Below, in pieces: positions 24,186 to 35,678 of a stretch of 64,000 bases of DNA. Numbering within the stretch: the stretch's first letter is position 1; each line of letters opens with the position of its first letter. This DNA comes from Metridium senile (Eukaryota > Cnidaria > Anthozoa > Actiniaria > Metridiidae). The translations under genes and the position numbers were made by a program. The notes under the pieces were generated by a model. It saw only the letters and a list, made by a program, of their open reading frames with translations. It made no database searches and was not told the DNA's origin. Location: the NCBI GenBank assembly GCA_949775045.1, contig OX459095.1:37632809-37696808 (forward strand), in the 5' to 3' direction.

Positions 24186-24775
24186 ATGATTATCTTTATA
24201 TATACAAATGTAAATAATAATAGATTGAAATGGTTGTCTTTGTATATACAATGTAAATAATAATAGATTGAAATGGTTGTCTTTATATATACAAATGTAA
24301 ATAATAATAGATTGAAAGGGTTGTCTTTATATATAAAAATGTAAATAATAAATAGATTGAAATGGTTGTCTTTATATATACAAATGTAAATAATAGATTG
24401 AAATGGTTGTCTTTATATATACAAATGTAAATAATGATAATTTGAAATGGTTGTCTTTATATATACAAATGTAAATAATAAAAGAGTGAAATGGTCTCTA
24501 AAGATTGATTGTCTTGAAGACAACCATTTCAATCTATTATTATTTACATTTGTATATATAAAGACAACCATTTCAATCTATTATTATTTACATTTGTATA
24601 TATAAAGACAACCATTTCAATCTATTATTATTTACATTTGTATATATAAAGACAATCATTATAATTTATTACTATTTACATTAGTATATATAAAGAGAAT
24701 CATTTCAAACTATTATTATTTACATTTGTAACTATAATATAGATACAATGTAAATAATAATAGATTGAAAAGTTT
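24186..24775. repeat. 44-bp tandem array in direct, then inverted orientation
   Basis: Starting a few bases after the copy A stop codon, a ~44-bp unit (TATACAAATGTAAATAATAA, AGATTGAAATGGTTGTCTTT) is repeated about seven times on the + strand to about 24500. About five inverse units (GACAACCATTTCAATC and so on) follow to about 24720, and a final direct partial unit ends the array. The whole forms a long potential hairpin of about 590 bp. The turn is near CTAAAGATTGATTGTC (about 24495). Confidence 0.9.
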
Positions 24776-24992
24776 GTCTTTAAAATTAAGTAGATTAATA
24801 CATGTACATACAACTTTATACACTTTATTTACTTTTAAACAGTGCTAATAAAACAGTATAACCAGCATAATTACTGAATTTGTACTATTATTAATACCTC
24901 GAAAGTAATGTGAGATATGAATTTTGACAACAACAACAAAAAAACAAAAAACTGCATTAAGCTTATTTCTGGAATTATTCAACGTTCTCCGC

Positions 24993-25348
24993 TCAGTGAA
25001 CATTTACAGTCTCCGGCAAAAGTACCTTAAAACAACAATTCCACATTAAGTTAACAAAAGCTAACTATTTCAGCTCAGATTTAAGTTTCAAGATAATTTA
25101 AGCTTAATAATTACAGCTTTATTGACGCTTACCTGGTGTAGCTGATGCGTGTAATCCCGAAATAGCAATCCAAATTTGTCGCCCAAATTCGTCGCCCATA
25201 TTCCTCCAACAGTACAGAAAGGAAAAAACAATTCTTGCTTTGTACAAACTTCATAAAAATCCAGTGACAACCTTGAAAATTAATCCAAATCTTTCCTAAA
25301 TAGACTAAATATTTACCGTGACGAACCACGCCGGCGAGGCGACGCCAT
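24993..25348 (-). CDS. Small three-exon gene, unrecognised
   Basis: Minus-strand exons 25348-25317, 25271-25133 and 25025-24993 chain with GT-AG introns and consistent phases (CG+G, then 0) into a 67-residue protein. It starts MASPRRRGSSR, continues LSLDFYEVCTKQELFFPF and GDKFGLLFRDYTHQLHQ, and ends VLLPETVNVH. The start lies in a CpG-containing patch (GCGTCGCCTCGCCGGCG) unusual for this AT-rich window, which suggests a promoter-proximal first exon. I recognise no domain. Such short spliced frames can arise by chance, so the call rests on phase agreement alone. Confidence 0.35.
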
Positions 25349-25751
25349 TTTGAATAACTCGCAGTCGTTGTCATGGCGAATGATAATAACTCGTTACCAG
25401 ACTCCCACGTCAAAAAACAATGCTGGGGGGGAAATGAAAGCTTGAAGCCCTGCCTTAAAAGAACTGAGTAAGAAGGGTAACTTACTATCGTGTAAAATTC
25501 ATTACAATATTTGCAAAATTTACCTTTTTATCAGAGCTGTTTCTTTAGAAACACTGACACAGTTCACACTAGCTTATCGCTAGTTCTCTGAACTAAATAT
25601 AATTGAAACAAGTTTCCTCATGTAGTTTCAAGCTAAACTTGTAGCTTACATTGTAGAAGATATTAAAAACTTTACTTTTAATGTCACAATAATTTTGTAT
25701 TTATACATGTACATGTCATGTAAACATTGCTTCCTATTTATCTTGGGAATT

Positions 25752-26350
25752 ATGCAATATACACTTAATGACTGGTCACGAGGTAAAAAGTTAGTTTTGT
25801 TTCCCGAGAATCTCAATGTTTCTAACTTACAAGAAAAGTACCCCAGTGTATTAGTTTCGTCAGTGGAAGATGTACGAAGGGCTGATTATGAAAATTGTGT
25901 GGAGTTCAAAGAGTGCCTAGAGAATCTAATCCACAACATGACTGGTCACGAGGAAACAGTAGAGGTGGTAATGAAAGAATGTGTAGGCCCTACAGGAAAT
26001 ATAAAATCAGGTAGGGTATCTAGCTTGATTTGTACATGAACTTTTATACTGTTGATATCTTTATTTGTCTGAATGTGGGCACATAACACATTTTTCATAC
26101 AGTAATGTTTTCTTTAACAGATAAATCTGAGGACTTTGAGTTTTACTCTCCTTTAAAGAAGGCATTACAAGAAACCAAGGCAATGATTGGGGGTCACCTT
26201 ACCCATGTAAAAAAACTAGTGGAGGTATGCATATCCAAATATGGTGAAAGCACTCAAATGAAACTGAAGAAGAAAAACAAAAAGCATAACAAAAATAAGG
26301 AAAACAAGAAGTGCAAATTGGACGAAGCCACTTTAGAATTAGTTGATTAG
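25752..26350 (+). CDS. Two-exon gene of unknown function, lysine-rich C-terminus
   Basis: Exons 25752-26010 and 26121-26350 join across a 110-bp GT-AG intron with phase kept (G+AT), giving 162 residues. The N-terminal part reads MQYTLNDWSRGKKLVLFPEN, the middle is acidic (NCVEFKECLENLIHNM) and the end is strongly basic (KLKKKNKKHNKNKENKK) before LDEATLELVD. The phrase NDWSRGKKLVLFPENLNVS seems familiar from multi-copy cnidarian proteins, so upstream exons may exist and the ATG used here may be internal. No catalytic motif is seen. The basic tail could be a nuclear localisation signal. Confidence 0.45.
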
Positions 26351-26884
26351 TGTGGTCTATATTAAAACTATTAAATGTAGATTGACGCCTTGGATTCACT
26401 GTATGAAAAAGGGTTCTCAAACTTTCAACTATGGAGAATTTCAACATCAAGTACTTTAATCAGCAATCTATCCTATTAAATAACATAGTTTTATTCTGTT
26501 AATAAGTATGTTTCAATGTTCTATAGTTCATGAAACAAACAGCAACAACATTTTCAAGAAAAATATATTTGCATTTTTAATATAATTGTTTTTCTTATAA
26601 TTGTTTTTAACTTTCAATTGCATTTATAAAAATGTACTTTTTGTTTTAGCCTACTGCTCACTACAGGGATGGTTGCTCAGAGAATTCATCTATCAAAATA
26701 TTTTGATTATTATTTATTTGTCAAAAAATATGTTATCCTTTTGAGCTTTTCATTTCAGCGTCCATGACAACCTGTTGTCAAGCGAAGCAAGAGCTCAACT
26801 CCAAGCCGTGCTATTACCGAAAAAAAACGGCATAAGTAATTCAGTATTTGTCAGTGATCGAAAATGTAAACATTTCACAAACCT

Positions 26885-27121
26885 TCATTGGTTTCTTGAC
26901 CGTCGGGAAAAAAAATTACTGTCGTGATGCTGCATGTCATTTTGATCACACGTGTTGTCCACATCGGTATATATATCAGTGTTTGATTCGTCGTCAGATG
27001 ATAGCTGGTTATGCTGCCATTTTTTGCATCTTTCGTCGTAATACAATGAAAGATGTAGTCTGTATATCCTGTGACTAACAAATTCACCACAGTGATCACA
27101 AAGCCGGCGTTTTCTTTCCAT
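26885..27121 (-). CDS. First exon of a zinc-finger-like protein, head-to-head with the next gene
   Basis: A 78-codon minus-strand frame begins MERKRRLCDHCGEFVSHRIY and continues RLHLSLYYDERCKKW. This has a C-x2-C...H arrangement typical of the short N-terminal zinc-binding motif of cnidarian mobile-element proteins. An acidic stretch SSDDESNTDIYTDVDN follows. A GT dinucleotide (AAG|GTTTGT) near 26885 could be a donor, but a TGA precedes it in frame, so this copy may be broken. No downstream exon was found. Its start lies 270 bp from the start of the plus-strand gene at 27392, so the two could share a bidirectional promoter. Confidence 0.45.
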   Translation of the reverse strand: MERKRRLCDHCGEFVSHRIYRLHLSLYYDERCKKWQHNQLSSDDESNTDIYTDVDNTCDQNDMQHHDSNFFSRRSRNQ

Positions 27122-29248
27122 ATATATAAGGTCTTAGCATCAAACATGTATAGTACGTTTTATAATCATCAAATTGTAGTTATATTTTGTGTCGAGCCAG
27201 CATGCTTTCTGGACTGCGGTAGAACGGTTAGAGCCATGCTCAAATCTATTGCCCAATCACAACGTCAAAACATGTGAAAAGTAAACACAGGCCAATTCAA
27301 ACTCGTGTTCGTTCTCTGTTCGTCCTCTTTTTACACGGGACACTGTAGTGGATAGTTTGTTAGTTTATTCGTTGTTAAAAAGAATTCGAAAATGGCTCGT
27401 GGGTTAACCGAGGGCCAAAAGAGGTTAAGACGCCAGGTGTTTACACCACAAGGTTCGACGTCCACTAATCAAATACCTACCGGGACTCCTATTAATGCTA
27501 GCTCGACTGACTCTTCTAGTTCGAGGAGTTCGAACGCCAATTCGCCATTAGCGGCCATGCCTGAAACGCCAGATAGTTCACGCTCTAGTTCGGCAAGTTC
27601 TACCGCCACGTCACCATTGCCGGCCATGCCTGGAACACCAGGTACAGCTTCAGAGGTTGCAGAAAACGGGATCCAAGCGTTCATGGGAGAACATAGGTCA
27701 TATAACGAAAGGATTCGACGTCTCCTTGAAAAACAGACCCCTGCGCAAGGCAATGCGAAGAAGGGTCGTTTACCATTGAAACTTACGGTAAGTAAGTTTG
27801 CAGAATAGTTTTAATTGAAGGTCTTAATAAATACATATTGTAGAATAGTTTTAATTGAAGGTTTTGGTAAGTAGATATTTCACTTTTACTTTTGAGAATT
27901 TTGAAAACAGACTACACGTATCTTCAAACCACGTGCGATCTAAGTTAGGTTTGTTTGTGTTATATCCCGCCATTTGAATAAATTAGCATAGTTTGAAAAA
28001 TCGATCCTGATCTCCCGAAGTTTTGTATTGTGTAACCTTACTTTCGAGATTCGTGATCATTATGGCTTTCCAATACCTGATCTTGAACTTACGATATTAT
28101 TTTGACAAATTTAATATTAATCAGTCAGAGGAGCATATAACGGTTTTGAGGATGCTGCAGAGAAAGAAGAAGAGGGAGTTAACCTCTGGGATTATGAGAA
28201 AAGGTAAGTTATTAAAATCAAGAAAAAATGTTGTATTATATTTAAGAATTGTTTTATATTATACTAGATTCGAGTCTTTTGCGTGAGTTGTTCATAACAT
28301 TAACAGTCTATCACACTTGTAACCAGTTTTTTTACATTCAAAGAACATAAAGCTATTTCTTATGTTTATATTACAACAGTTTGTTCGTTATGTTTTCTAT
28401 TTATTTCAGCTTTGTCTCGCAAGAAAATGCCATTGTGAATACTGACATACTGAACAATGTCTTGAGCACAGAGAAAAAATATTCTACATCCACTATAAGA
28501 GGTAAACATTTATGAGTCTAGTCTTAAAAAAACAGTCTAGTCTTAAATGGAAAAAAAATGGACAAAATGAAAACTACTATATCAAATTTAGCTGTGTGTT
28601 CAAAATAAATATTTATTATTGGAAGCTATGCGCTGCTAGAATAGGATTTTTTTCTAATAATAGTTGAAAGGGAGGATGGTTTTTACTATATGTAAAAGAA
28701 TATAGTACTCAGTATAAGTATAAGTTTAAGTTTATATGGATGAATTTGAATACATAGAAATGAAGGGGAGTGTACATTTGTGCGTAACCCGTCACATTTA
28801 TTAGCTGACTTTAGCGGTCATTGCACCTACTTAGCGGTCTTTTAACAAAAAAATGCAATTGATATTCAGTATATAGGCAAATAGCTATACGTTTGTGGAG
28901 GTAAATCAGTAAAGGAGAGTCTTACAGATTTGTTTTTGATGATTTTTTTCCCACGACTATGTGTAACCATTTAGTGTTAATTTCTGATATCAGTAAAATT
29001 TGTTAGAAATAATGTGTTAAAACTGGTTTATCAGTTGTCAAATTTTGTAGAGAGATCATGAGATGTGTTAACTGAATTATTTCACATGTATTTCATGTTT
29101 AGAATGAATTTCGCATCAATATCTATCATTTTATTACAAAAAGCACACATTTCAAATTGTCGGGAAAATCGTTCTTGTGACGCTATTGGGTATCACCTCA
29201 TTGCTTACAGTCATTATAGTTAACATACTGAAGAAGCCATTTTAAATA

Positions 29249-29369
29249 GAGTACACACATTAAAAGCGTGAAACATAAATAGTACTAAATAAGGATATTT
29301 CATGCTAATTCTATTGTTTAATTAGCACTATTTAGTACTACTTGTTTCACAGGTATATTATTTGTACTC
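29249..29369. mobile_element. TA-flanked hairpin MITE, GAGTACA family
   Basis: A 121-bp element with ends GAGTACACACATTAAAAG and ...ATTTGTACTC, each next to TA. A homologue with sharper ends is at 33655-33795 and a lone end occurs near 59410. It lies in intron 3 of the five-exon gene. Confidence 0.7.
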
Positions 29370-29726
29370 TATACATTAGTTGATAGCTAATTACTTATAA
29401 TTTTAAATATTTTAGCTGCAATTAGGACTTATTTCAAGACCCGTAAACGACGATACACCATGGAGAAGAAAAACAAGACTACAAAGTATTTAAAATCTTC
29501 AAGGGCAAGAAGCCGCATCAATACAGTAAGTTTTCATCCATTTCCATTATGTATTTTAATATAAACACATTAAAATATAATAACCAATTTGAATGGCTAT
29601 TGCTGTGGTTAGCTCTGCAATTGTTGAACTTAAAACTTTTGGAAAATTTTCAAGACCAACTATTGGTTTTGGTATTGGAATGCACCTGGCCAGAATACAA
29701 TTCACAATTCAGGGTTATTGTATCTA

Positions 29727-29963
29727 CACCTATTTCAAAAAAGGTTGTCAAGGCGAACAGTGATTGGCGATTGCATGAACAAAAGAGAATGTGGGTGATA
29801 CAAATTTATTCTTAATTACCCAAACACCATTCAGCGTGTTTTTAAGGTTTCGCTCAATGGTGGGGGAATTAAGGTCTATTTCTTTAATAAGAAGGAATTC
29901 GCATTCCCATAGTTCCTTTCCGTCGTGCAATCATCGTTCACCTCGTCAACCAGTTATTAGGTG
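29727..29963. mobile_element. TA-flanked MITE of the CACCTA family
   Basis: A 237-bp element. The left end CACCTATTTCAAAAAAGGTT followed by GTCAAGGCGAACAGTGATTG matches the 7.0-kb MITE over about 45 bases. The right end (ATCGTTCACCTCGTCAACC, then TATTAGGTG) is its diverged inverse. TA flanks both ends. It lies in intron 4 of the five-exon gene. Confidence 0.75.
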
Positions 29964-30716
29964 TATGTATATTCAAGAAGTTTTCAAAAAGCTCAAACAT
30001 ATTTATTCACACTTACAGTGAGGATACTCGAACCGTGAACACTTGACTTTTTCATGTTATTATTTTCTGAACCTTCTTTCTACTGCTTCAAAACCTCTAA
30101 AAGTGAAGGATTGAGTTCAAATACACTAAGTGTTCATAATAAATTTTATTTTGAATCTATTCCACCATGGGATGTTCACAGTTCGAGTGTATTCACTGTA
30201 ATGTTATAACATGTAATTCCTTAATTGTGACCACAAGCTTAAAAACTTTTACCAGTACCAATTATGAAATAATTTTTATATTGGATGAAAACAAAAATTG
30301 CATAATAATTTTGTTCTTTGATTGTATTTTAGAAACAATTGCAACGCAAAAGGGCCTTAGAAAGTTCCACAACTTTAACTGGGGCAGAAAAAGCAAAACT
30401 TTTACCCATCCTGACAAAGGAGTTCATGTCATCTGATGAGTCAATGTCTGACTCATCAGATGTAGATATGAATCCTGAATCAGGGTCGGAAGATGAAAAC
30501 AGGAGGCCGAAGGTTAAGGTTTTAATGACTAAACCACTTACTTGGAGGAGCAATGAGCTCAATCAAACATTAAAAATTTTGACAGGTAAATTGTGAGAAA
30601 AAGGTATCCTAAAGGAAACTCAATGGTCATTGAGAGGAGGCAAGGCCCACCATCAACTCGAAGGGCACCTGTTGATGCGCCTGGGTGGTCTCTTGGAGAA
30701 AGTTAGACACATAATA

Positions 30717-30995
30717 GAGCAATTTCACATAGCGCATTTTAGTATGCTAATGAGTAAAACAATATGATAATGAGCTTCGCACGGATGAGCACACAAAAAT
30801 ATCAAAAATTGCTTAATATGACAATCTCATTGAAAATTAAGAAACACAGTATCAGAACTACTGTAGCTGTTGTATTAAAATCAATATTTAAATAGATTTT
30901 GCTCATTTATCAGATAGAACGAAAAACGAGACATTTATGTACGCTAAATGTGTCCCCAGAGCGAAGCTGATAAAATGCGTTATGTGAAATCGCTC
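30717..30995. mobile_element. TA-flanked MITE, GAGCAATTTCACATAGCG ends
   Basis: The left end GAGCAATTTCACATAGCGCA and the right end TGCGTTATGTGAAATCGCTC are imperfect inverted repeats of about 25 bases with TA on both sides. It is non-coding and sits 10 bp downstream of the five-exon gene's last stop. Confidence 0.75.
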
Positions 30996-31065
30996 TAATG
31001 AGTGGTAATGAGCTATTTAGGACAAACTATTGTTAATGTTAATGGAATAAATGTGAGAACTTAAA

Positions 31066-31417
31066 GATACAGTCCACCTTTACAGGTCTCTTAGTTAAAA
31101 AATGGTTTATTGTGTCATTTTACACTAAAGATAGACTATATATTGACTATATATCATTTTAAAGCGTATATACAACGAATAAGATTGTGTTTGTTTCGTT
31201 ATTAAAATTATTATCTGTAACCAGAAGCTCAAAATCAAAGCTCGATTTAGATATTTTATGTGAAGCATTGGTTATAGATAATTAATTTCAAGAGAAAACA
31301 AAGTCTTATTCTCTGTTTTATAACCTTTAAAATGATACATTATTTGTCTATCTTTAATGTTAAATGAGGAGCCATCACATTTTAAACTGATGACACCCTG
31401 TTAATATGGACTGTATC
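31066..31417. mobile_element. MITE with GATACAGTCCA ends and long imperfect arms
   Basis: GATACAGTCCA at the left is matched by TGGACTGTATC at the right. Further in, the inverted match continues imperfectly for over 100 bases (CTAAAGATAGAC against GTCTATCTTTA; ATCATTTTAAAG against TTTAAAATGATA). It is a non-coding foldback-type element. I could not settle the target duplication. Confidence 0.65.
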
Positions 31418-31908
31418 CCATGAAATAGCATTAATTATGTGCGTAGTAGGAACATAACAAAACAATGTGCTATATTTTCGTGATTCAACTACATACAACC
31501 TGTCAAAATGTTAGAGCAAATGCATTCCAAAAATGACTGTTGCTTTTGATCACTAGATTTAAAAAATAAGAAAAAAATTGCAAAAAGTACTATACTAACT
31601 ATTATAGAGCACATTTAATATATCTGTGAAATATTAGTAATTTCTATTTAGTCCAATTTTACTTATTCCTTTATCGCTCAATTTTGTTATCAATTTATTA
31701 TTCTAGTGTGTAATTAGGACTAGTTGGTATTATGATGCCTTTGTTATTATTATACCTTTCTGGTATTAGTTATAAATGAAAGGGTACCTAAAGGTATAGC
31801 AGAGTAGCCTGGACATATTGTTACTGTTTTTTGTTGCTGGACAACTTAAATATACCTCATATAGGAGGCTTTTAGAATCTAACTCATATAAATATATAGA
31901 GTTAAGTC

Positions 31909-32051
31909 ATTTAGAGTGAAGTCATTTAACCCGTGAAACAAAATAGTCAAGGTGTAATAGTCAAATAGACACAAAAGAAAACTGGAATTCTAGACTGCCA
32001 AGGTGTATTAGTCTAATATCTATTTCACGGGTTAAATGACTTCACTCTCTA
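31909..32051. mobile_element. MITE, GAGTGAAGTCATTTAACCCG ends
   Basis: The left end GAGTGAAGTCATTTAACCCG is inverted at the right (CGGGTTAAATGACTTCACTC) around a core of less than 100 bp. The left side carries an extra partial duplication of the terminus (GAGTTAAGTCATTTA). A diverged relative sharing CCCGTGAAACAAA occurs at 60297-60444. Confidence 0.7.
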
Positions 32052-32564
32052 TATATTAACTTATTTATTTTTATTATTGATCAATAACATGCTATTGTTA
32101 CATGTTTATATCAAGACAGTGCTATTGTCTTATTATTTTACATTTTTCATATGAATAAAACAATTTAAGATCAGTTAATGTATGCATCTCTTCAATGTGG
32201 AATTTATTATTTATGTAAAGTGAATATGAAAATTGATATAGTTTGATGTGTGGTGACTATCATATTTTGTTCATATTCACTATATGGTAAACATTTAGTG
32301 AATATGATATTTGAAACCTACAGAGAATATGAAGTGAATATGAAAATCAACATAGTTTGATGGGTAGTGAAGATGATGTGAACATCATATTTTCTTCATA
32401 TTCACTATATGGTAAACATTTAGTGAATATGATATTTAAAACCTACAGAGAATATGAAGTGAATATGAAAATCAACATACTTTGATGGGTAATGAAGATG
32501 ATGTGAATATCATATTTTCTTCATATTCACTATATGGTAAACGTTTAGTGAATATGATATTTAA

Positions 32565-34342
32565 AGTGCAAGTATCGCCAAAAATAGGTGGTTTGATTTT
32601 ATCATCATTAAATCGAAAAGTGGTTGCTTTGTACCTAATATCATTTTAAAAATTAAAAAAACATCGAAATCTATGTTATTTTGCGCAAAAAAGCGAGCGT
32701 ATTTGCCAAAGTCAATTTGAAGGTCATATGACGATCCGTATCTGTGACGTATGAGGAGGAACGATTGTCACACAACACCCGTGCGGATTTGAGGGAAAGT
32801 TTGTCATCGACACAGTTTTTTCAACAAAAAAGTATTTTAAAAACAGTTTTATGGATAAACTATCAATGGATATTACTATTCTGTAAGTAGAAAATTGTAA
32901 TAAATGTAACTTTGCTGTTATGGAGTTGTTATCGCTTTAATTTTATGCGTTTTTCAGTCTTTTCCATAAATCTTCACTTACAATCAATTCGGTAGTCTTT
33001 TCAACCAAAACGTGCTCAAAATTACATTTGAGACAAACAATACCATTCGTTCAGGACTGTTTTGAAAAGTTTAGAATGTTGTTCAAAGGTTAGACATATC
33101 TGGTATTGTGTATCTTCTATATGATCAGTTTTAATATTGTATTTGAAATGCAATTGTTTTGAAACGGGTGAAACCTGAACTCAGCTGCTTATCGGCCGTG
33201 TTTGACGTTCTTGTACTTTTACTTTTCTAACTTCAAGACAAGACAAGACAAACAGTGCACTGTATTTCTATATGAAAATAACCTTATTGTTTTGTTGTTG
33301 TTGTTTTTTTCATGCTGAAAAGAGATCATTTTCATAAACTGTGTGATTTTCCGTATCTTGAAGAGAAACCATTGAGTTCAATGCGTGACAAATTCAGAAT
33401 TTTTCGTCCGTTAACTGACATTTTATGTTTTGTACATTTATTTTGGTAAAATTGTGTTGTAAAAAAAACAAATCGATAAAATAATTTCCTAAAACAAAAA
33501 GGATTAAATTTGGCTAACCCTAGGCCTGTGGCGTTCTCGTTTAGAATAGGCGTTTCTTGTTGGTTTGCCGGTGTGAGCAGGGATGAAAACTGCTATACGT
33601 TAGTACTGCTCTTTTAGATGTTGTTTTTAGTTCACATCAGCTTGTGCGTTGATAGAGTACAAACACTAAAAGTGTGCAACATAAATACCACTAAATACTG
33701 CTAAATTATGCAAATTCTTTTGTTCTCTATTGTTTAATCAACACTATTTAGTGGTAAATAGTACAAAGTGTTGCACACTTTTAGTGTTTGTACTCTAGTA
33801 AAGATAATAACCAAATTAATAAAGAATTATCTATTAGAATAAAGAATTCTAAAAACCAGTGCACTTTCTTTGGACTGAATCCCAATGTTTTGATATAATT
33901 GTCAACAAAGTCCGATGAAGTGAAGTTTCTTGAACATCAGTATACAACTATATCAGACAAATTAATTTTATCCGTAACTACGTGAAAGAACTGTGTTTTT
34001 CGGTAATTTATACAAAGAAACACCATTTGCTCTTGTGCAGCTACAATTTTGGACAACGCATCGCATAGGCATTGAGCAGGTTTTTGTGATTTTATTATAA
34101 CTACAATGTACAACGAGCAGACAACAAACGATTCCGCTCCCGGCCGTGCGAAAGCGTTCCTCTTGCTACATCACAGCTAATTTGCATAATTTCTTGACTT
34201 GCGGCTTCGACGATGTATATTTTTCGATTTTTTCCGCACTTTTTTTCCGAAATAAATTTTGGTTATAAGACATTTGGATTCGAAAATAAATCATTGAGGG
34301 CAATCATTTCAAGCAAAGTTTATTTTTGGTGATACTTGCACT
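32565..34342. mobile_element. 1,778-bp TTAA-flanked non-autonomous DNA transposon
   Basis: The ends AGTGCAAGTATCGCCAAAAA and TTTTTGGTGATACTTGCACT are near-perfect inverted repeats, with TTAA at 32561-32564 and again at 34343-34346. Deleting the element and one TTAA rebuilds the satellite unit (GATATTTAAAACCTACAG), which matches neighbouring units. No open frame of note lies inside. TTAA duplications occur in piggyBac, Kolobok and, from memory, some Sola elements. The termini differ from those of the 8-kb TTAA element at 36.8 kb. Confidence 0.85.
33655..33795. mobile_element. GAGTACA-family MITE nested inside the TTAA element
   Basis: A 141-bp hairpin with ends GAGTACAAACACTAAAAGTG and CACTTTTAGTGTTTGTACTC, which are perfect inverses, each flanked by TA. 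It is a second-level insertion: satellite, then TTAA element, then MITE. It is the best-preserved member of the family seen at 29249 and 59410. Confidence 0.85.
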
Positions 34343-34739
34343 TTAAAACCTACAGAGAATATGAAGTAAATATGAAAATCGACATAGCTCCACACTTGTT
34401 GTGAAGATGAAGTGAATTTCATATTTTTTTCACATTCTCAGCATATAGTAAACATGGGGTGAATATGATATTTAAAACCTAAAGAACATGTAAAGTGAAT
34501 ATGAAAATCGACATAGCTTCACGCTTATTGTGACGATGACGTGAATATCATATTTTCTTCATATTCTCAGTGTGTAGTGAACATGGGGTGAATGTGGTAT
34601 ACACCATATTCACAACCTATCGAAAATATGTGTTGAAGATGATATTTGCACTACAGTAAATATAATCAAATGTGAGTGAATATGGTATACGCTTCAAATT
34701 CACATCATATTCACACTATAGTGAATTCGATTTTTCGTG

Positions 34740-35110
34740 CAGTGATACACATTATACACTATATACAGTAGACACTTGTATATTGTGTATATTTATACAT
34801 GTATACACTATATACACTGAGTCTTAGAGTTAAAGAGATATATACACTATATACTCATTATACACAATATACAACAGACACTTGTATATTGTGTATATTT
34901 ATACAATATATACACTGTATACACTTTATGTATAAATTGTATATATATATATATACTATATACAGTATATACACTACACGTGTATATTGTGTACATGATA
35001 TGCTTGTTCAATATACAGTTTATACCATTTATGTATAAAGTGTATATATATACACTATATACAGTATATTCAATATATGTATACACAATATATTAATTAA
35101 GTATTTACTG
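34740..35110. repeat. TATACAC/TATATA simple-sequence region
   Basis: About 370 bases of irregular ATATAC-type repeats with recurrent TGTATATTGTG and ACTATATACAG phrases. Open frames on both strands are artefacts of this composition. Confidence 0.85.
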
Positions 35111-35146
35111 TATATTGTGCAATACCGCGCCTCACTCAATTCAATA

Positions 35147-35317
35147 GACCTCTTTACCTCCGTATGCAAATTGCCCATTTCAGACCACGTGTCATTCCCT
35201 TGAGAATTGTTCTTTTATGATGAACGTGTTATTTCATTTACATGTAAAAGAAAAAATTCCCAAGGGTAGCATCACGTGATCTGAAATGGGACAACAAACA
35301 AGGAAGGTAAAGAGGTA
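35147..35317. mobile_element. TA-flanked MITE, GACCTCTTTACC ends
   Basis: The left end GACCTCTTTACCTCCGTATG and CCCATTTCAGACCACGTG are matched at the right by CACGTGATCTGAAATGGG and GGTAAAGAGGTA. The arms are about 45 bp and the flanks are TA. It is non-coding. Confidence 0.7.
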
Positions 35318-35678
35318 TATAATATGTTTCTCTATACCAAACTATTCAATTCATTTTCTGTAACACACAGCCACCCGGTAGGTAGTCTGTTGTAAGCACT
35401 TCTCGAAGAAAACATCTTACAATGAATTTGTTTATACTTAATGTAATTTTTAAGGGCATCTAAAACATCTAAAACATTTATATTCACAATCCCCATTGGA
35501 TAAAATTGATTTCAACAGTTTGAAGAGATCTACAAGGTACAAAAAGCACAATAAACAGCCTAGCACCTAAAGATATAACTAATATAAACAACATAGACAA
35601 ATCCAATGTTTGCTTGGAAAGTGAACAAATTGTGTGTCAATGTTGAGCTACACCAGAAGAATTCCAGAATCCATAATT
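35318..35678. other. No feature recognised
   Basis: AT-rich sequence between a MITE and the end of the minus-strand gene fragment. I see no coding, repeat or RNA signal. It may include the 3' untranslated region of the gene ending at 35679. Confidence 0.5.

Larger units (their letters stand above)
27392..30706 (+). pseudogene. Five-exon gene of a multi-copy metazoan family, late frameshift
   Basis: Exons 27392-27791, 28125-28203, 28410-28501, 29416-29525 and 30333-30585 chain with GT-AG introns and agreeing phases (A+TC, AG+C, G+CT, 0). The start is MARGLTEGQKRLRRQ in a Ser/Thr/Pro-rich exon with two similar segments (SPLAAMPETP and SPLPAMPGTP). Then come an acidic exon (EDAAEKEEEGVNLWDYEKS), a basic one (TYFKTRKRRYTMEKKNK) and an acidic block DESMSDSSDVDMNPES before PLTWRSNELNQTLKIL. 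After that the frame shifts once: GPPSTRRAPVDAPGWSL continues in another frame to TAG at 30704. The W-R-S...L motif and the GPPS...R.P ending match, from memory, a repeated uncharacterised protein family in cnidarians. There is no catalytic motif. It could be an accessory protein of a DNA transposon. Confidence 0.6.
32215..34735. repeat. ~124-bp satellite array, interrupted by a TTAA element
   Basis: Units of about 124 bp, each with GTGAATATGAAAATC, a TTCATATTCACTATATGGTA block and GATATTTAAAACCTACAG, repeat from 32215 to 32564 and resume at 34343-34735 with more diverged copies. Units contain internal inverted motifs (GTGAATATGA against TCATATTCAC). The interruption is the transposon at 32565-34342. 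Confidence 0.85.

Noticed and set aside
24186..24775. CRISPR-like array
   Set aside because: Units are contiguous without unique spacers, change orientation mid-array and occur in a eukaryotic, intron-bearing context.
34799..35086. Two overlapping ~79-codon frames on opposite strands
   Set aside because: Both are by-products of TATACAC-type simple sequence.
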